This document shows, in pieces, positions 62,160-64,000 of a DNA stretch of 64,000 nt; within the stretch, counting starts at the first letter, position 1; each line of letters opens with the position of its first letter. Position numbers and translations under genes: made by a program. The DNA comes from Crossiella sp. SN42 (lineage in GTDB: Bacteria; Actinomycetota; Actinomycetes; Mycobacteriales; Pseudonocardiaceae). Location: the NCBI RefSeq assembly GCF_023897065.1, contig NZ_JAMHIV010000001.1, positions 1 to 64,000 of the forward strand. Direction: 5' to 3'. The notes under the pieces were generated by a model, which ran no database searches, was not told the DNA's origin, and was given only the letters and a program-made list of their open reading frames with translations.

Positions 62160-64000
62160 CTAGCCGACCACCGCGACCGCGTCCACGACCAGGGTGCCGC
62201 TGCGCACCTTGATCTGCACGTTGTGTTCGCCGGCGGGAAGCCCGCGAAGGGTGAAGGCCTGGTAGAACTCGCGCGATGCCGTCGTGCGGGCCGCGCTGTC
62301 CACCACGCGTCCGTCCACGGTCACCTCCAGCACCGCCGAACCGTTGTTGGGCCCGTTGATGTCCAGCCCGGTTCCCCTGAAGGTGTAGCTCAGCGTCGCG
62401 CCGGGTCCCTGGTTCGTGGACAGCGTCCGCTGGTAGTTGTACATGCTCTTGCCGCTCTCGTGGGCCCACGGTCCGCCGTAGACGAGCTTGGTGGTGGGCA
62501 CCGCTGCCAGGTCGTGCATCTCCAGGTTGTCCAGCAGCTCGGCGTAGTACGGTGCGAAGCCGTCGACGGTGCGCACCCGGAGGTTGTCGAACCTGGTGTG
62601 GTAGTAGCCGCTGCCGATCTCGACGCGGCCGGAGAGCTTGGCCGCCGGATCGGTGTGCCGGGCCAGTGTCACCCCGTCGAGTGAAGCTGTCACCTCACTG
62701 CCCGCGGCCTTGAGGGCGAGCCGGTGCCAGGCGTTGTGGGCCGCGTTGAACCCCGGGATGCGCACCCCGCCCGCGCCGCTGACCACGTTGCCGCTGGCGG
62801 TCACGGTGTTGTTGACGATCAGCTGCCAGCCACCGTCGAAGGTGAACTTCAGCTTGTAGGGCGCGCCGGCATCGCCTTGCTGCTGCCGGACCCCGAGGAC
62901 GGCGTAGTTGGCGCCGTTCTGCAGACCGTTGTTCTCGAACGAGACGTCCACGGCGGCCTCGTAGTTCAGCCACCGGCCATCGCCGATCCGGGTGACCGGG
63001 TCGCCGCCGTTCCACGCCCCGCCGAGCCCGTTGATCGCCCGGTCGAGCTGCTGGCGGAGGACGTAGTTGGTGGACCCGTCCGGACGATGGGCCTCAAAAG
63101 CGCCGTTGCGATCGCTGGCGTACAACGGGATCGCGCTCTTTGATCCGCCGCGGGAGGCGATGAAGTCCTCGCTGCCCACGATCGCGCCGCCGGCCCCGAT
63201 CACCGGAACGCGCTTGCCGGTGTAGTCGAAGTCGTCCGCGTACAGGGTGTTGTCCCGGGTGTGGTGACCCGAACCGGAGGCGTTCGTGTCCAGCACAGTG
63301 CGCGCGCCCTCCACCGGCAGCGGCGCCCGGTACGCCGGGTTCGTGTGCCGCGCCAACGTCGTCACGGTGACCACCGAGTACGGCTTGACCTTGACGGTGT
63401 ACTCGCCGTCGGCGCCTGCGGTGACGTTGCCGAGGTACTTCAGGTAGCCGGCGTTGAACGCCTGTCCCCGTTCGGCCGCACGGGTTTCCCAGGTTTCCAG
63501 TGCGGGCGCACCGGTATAGGCCATGTTCGCGGTGCTGATGCGGTAGGTCTGCGGGTACTCGCTGTCGTTCATGAAGACCGTGGAGAAGTTCCGCTTGTCC
63601 GGCGCGGCCATCGTCAGGTAGCTGGGGGTGCCGTTGCGCCCGTTGACCGGGTTCGTGCCCGCGGCCCCGGTGCGGCTGGCCTGCGGCACGGCTCGCCAGA
63701 TCCCCTCGGTGTTGCCCGGGTTCTCCCAGCCGGTCTTGGCGAACCAGCTGAAGTGCCGCAGGATGTGGATGCCCGCGTCGTAGTGGATCCAGCCCGACCA
63801 CGGGTCCCGTGCGCTGACCAGTTCCTTGAAACCGTACTGCTCGCCTTCGTAGAAGGAGCCGACGGCCGGCTGGTAGATGAAGTTCGTGCGGTTGGAGTTG
63901 GTGAAGCCCTTGATGATCGTGTTGCCCATCTCCAGCGCGCTGTACGTGCCGCCGATGCCGGTCCCCGGCACGGTCGGGTCCTTGGTGTTGTTGTTGGGGC
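62160..64000 (-). CDS. GH59 galactocerebrosidase-like glycoside hydrolase, partial
   Basis: The frame runs off the right edge, so the catalytic N-terminus with its Glu pair is outside the window. The visible 613 residues begin in the barrel end (YSALEMGNTIIKGFTNSNRT), then the ARDPWSGWIHYDAG and GWENPGNTEG segment like the WSGYY region of galactosylceramidases, a beta-sandwich, a lectin-like domain (WLNYEAAVDVSFENNG to RFDNLRVRTVDG) and an extra C-terminal sandwich (GPWAHESGKSMYNYQRTLST). This is the GH59 layout plus a binding module. Likely secreted and active on beta-galactosides. Family inferred without the active site. Confidence 0.75.
   Translation of the reverse strand, partial: PNNNTKDPTVPGTGIGGTYSALEMGNTIIKGFTNSNRTNFIYQPAVGSFYEGEQYGFKELVSARDPWSGWIHYDAGIHILRHFSWFAKTGWENPGNTEGIWRAVPQASRTGAAGTNPVNGRNGTPSYLTMAAPDKRNFSTVFMNDSEYPQTYRISTANMAYTGAPALETWETRAAERGQAFNAGYLKYLGNVTAGADGEYTVKVKPYSVVTVTTLARHTNPAYRAPLPVEGARTVLDTNASGSGHHTRDNTLYADDFDYTGKRVPVIGAGGAIVGSEDFIASRGGSKSAIPLYASDRNGAFEAHRPDGSTNYVLRQQLDRAINGLGGAWNGGDPVTRIGDGRWLNYEAAVDVSFENNGLQNGANYAVLGVRQQQGDAGAPYKLKFTFDGGWQLIVNNTVTASGNVVSGAGGVRIPGFNAAHNAWHRLALKAAGSEVTASLDGVTLARHTDPAAKLSGRVEIGSGYYHTRFDNLRVRTVDGFAPYYAELLDNLEMHDLAAVPTTKLVYGGPWAHESGKSMYNYQRTLSTNQGPGATLSYTFRGTGLDINGPNNGSAVLEVTVDGRVVDSAARTTASREFYQAFTLRGLPAGEHNVQIKVRSGTLVVDAVAVVG

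Noticed and set aside
1-64000. tRNA, rRNA, riboswitch or CRISPR elements
   Set aside because: None seen on reading; structured RNA could be missed without covariance-model searches.

Overview
The window is high-GC DNA with GTG/TTG starts, leaderless promoters, Tat signals, an ESX-type secretion substrate, a eukaryote-type Ser/Thr kinase and many secreted polysaccharide-degrading enzymes. This points to a large-genome filamentous actinomycete, probably of the order Pseudonocardiales (Crossiella, Kutzneria, Saccharothrix or Amycolatopsis type). The placement rests on gene content and style, not on a marker gene.

Layout. 0-2 kb: receptor Ser/Thr kinase. 2-8 kb: a damaged stretch with an FG-GAP protein, a truncated surface-repeat protein, a truncated DUF6973 gene and a subtilase, broken by about six single-base indels. 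8.2-11 kb: a two-gene unit, a small membrane protein plus an NB-ARC/TPR NLR-like protein, which share a nearly identical 16-residue amyloid-like motif. 11-14 kb: a 963-aa protein with a PcfJ-like region. 14.6-17.7 kb: an ArsR/SRPBCC pair and a TetR/MFS pair. 17.7-22.3 kb (minus strand): beta-helix enzyme, enolase-superfamily enzyme and FadR-type regulator. 22.4-26.7 kb: pseudogene fragments, a tandem SUKH immunity gene, an amidase and a ketosynthase scrap. 26.7-28.2 kb: type VII secretion substrate pair with a muramidase-like domain. 28-32 kb: cytochrome oxidase subunit I, Tat-exported SDR with a divergent TetR, and a STAS protein. 32.2-36 kb: a PL7+PL6 alginate lyase fusion and a PAF-acetylhydrolase-like lipase. 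36-42.5 kb: two-component system, CadD-like transporter, pentapeptide-repeat membrane protein, drug exporter with divergent ArsR, and a broken gene.

42.6-58.2 kb is a carbohydrate-utilisation island. The first part (GH53 galactanase, CE12 acetylesterase, PL11 rhamnogalacturonan lyase, alpha/beta hydrolase, two GH43 enzymes) fits extracellular breakdown of rhamnogalacturonan I pectin with its galactan and arabinan side chains. It is preceded by two copies of a LacI-type operator. The second part (GntR regulator, then GH35 beta-galactosidase, ABC binding lipoprotein, two permeases and a cellulase-like glycosidase, all joined by 4-base overlaps) would import and cleave the released galacto-oligosaccharides. 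58.3-62.1 kb has a CocE-like hydrolase, NhaA and a spermidine-synthase-like protein. The right edge cuts a GH59 galactosidase-like gene, again on the galactoside theme.

The most novel item is the paired-motif membrane protein/NLR unit at 8.25-10.93 kb, which looks like a bacterial amyloid-signalling immune or cell-death module. I saw no rRNA, tRNA, CRISPR array or intact transposon.
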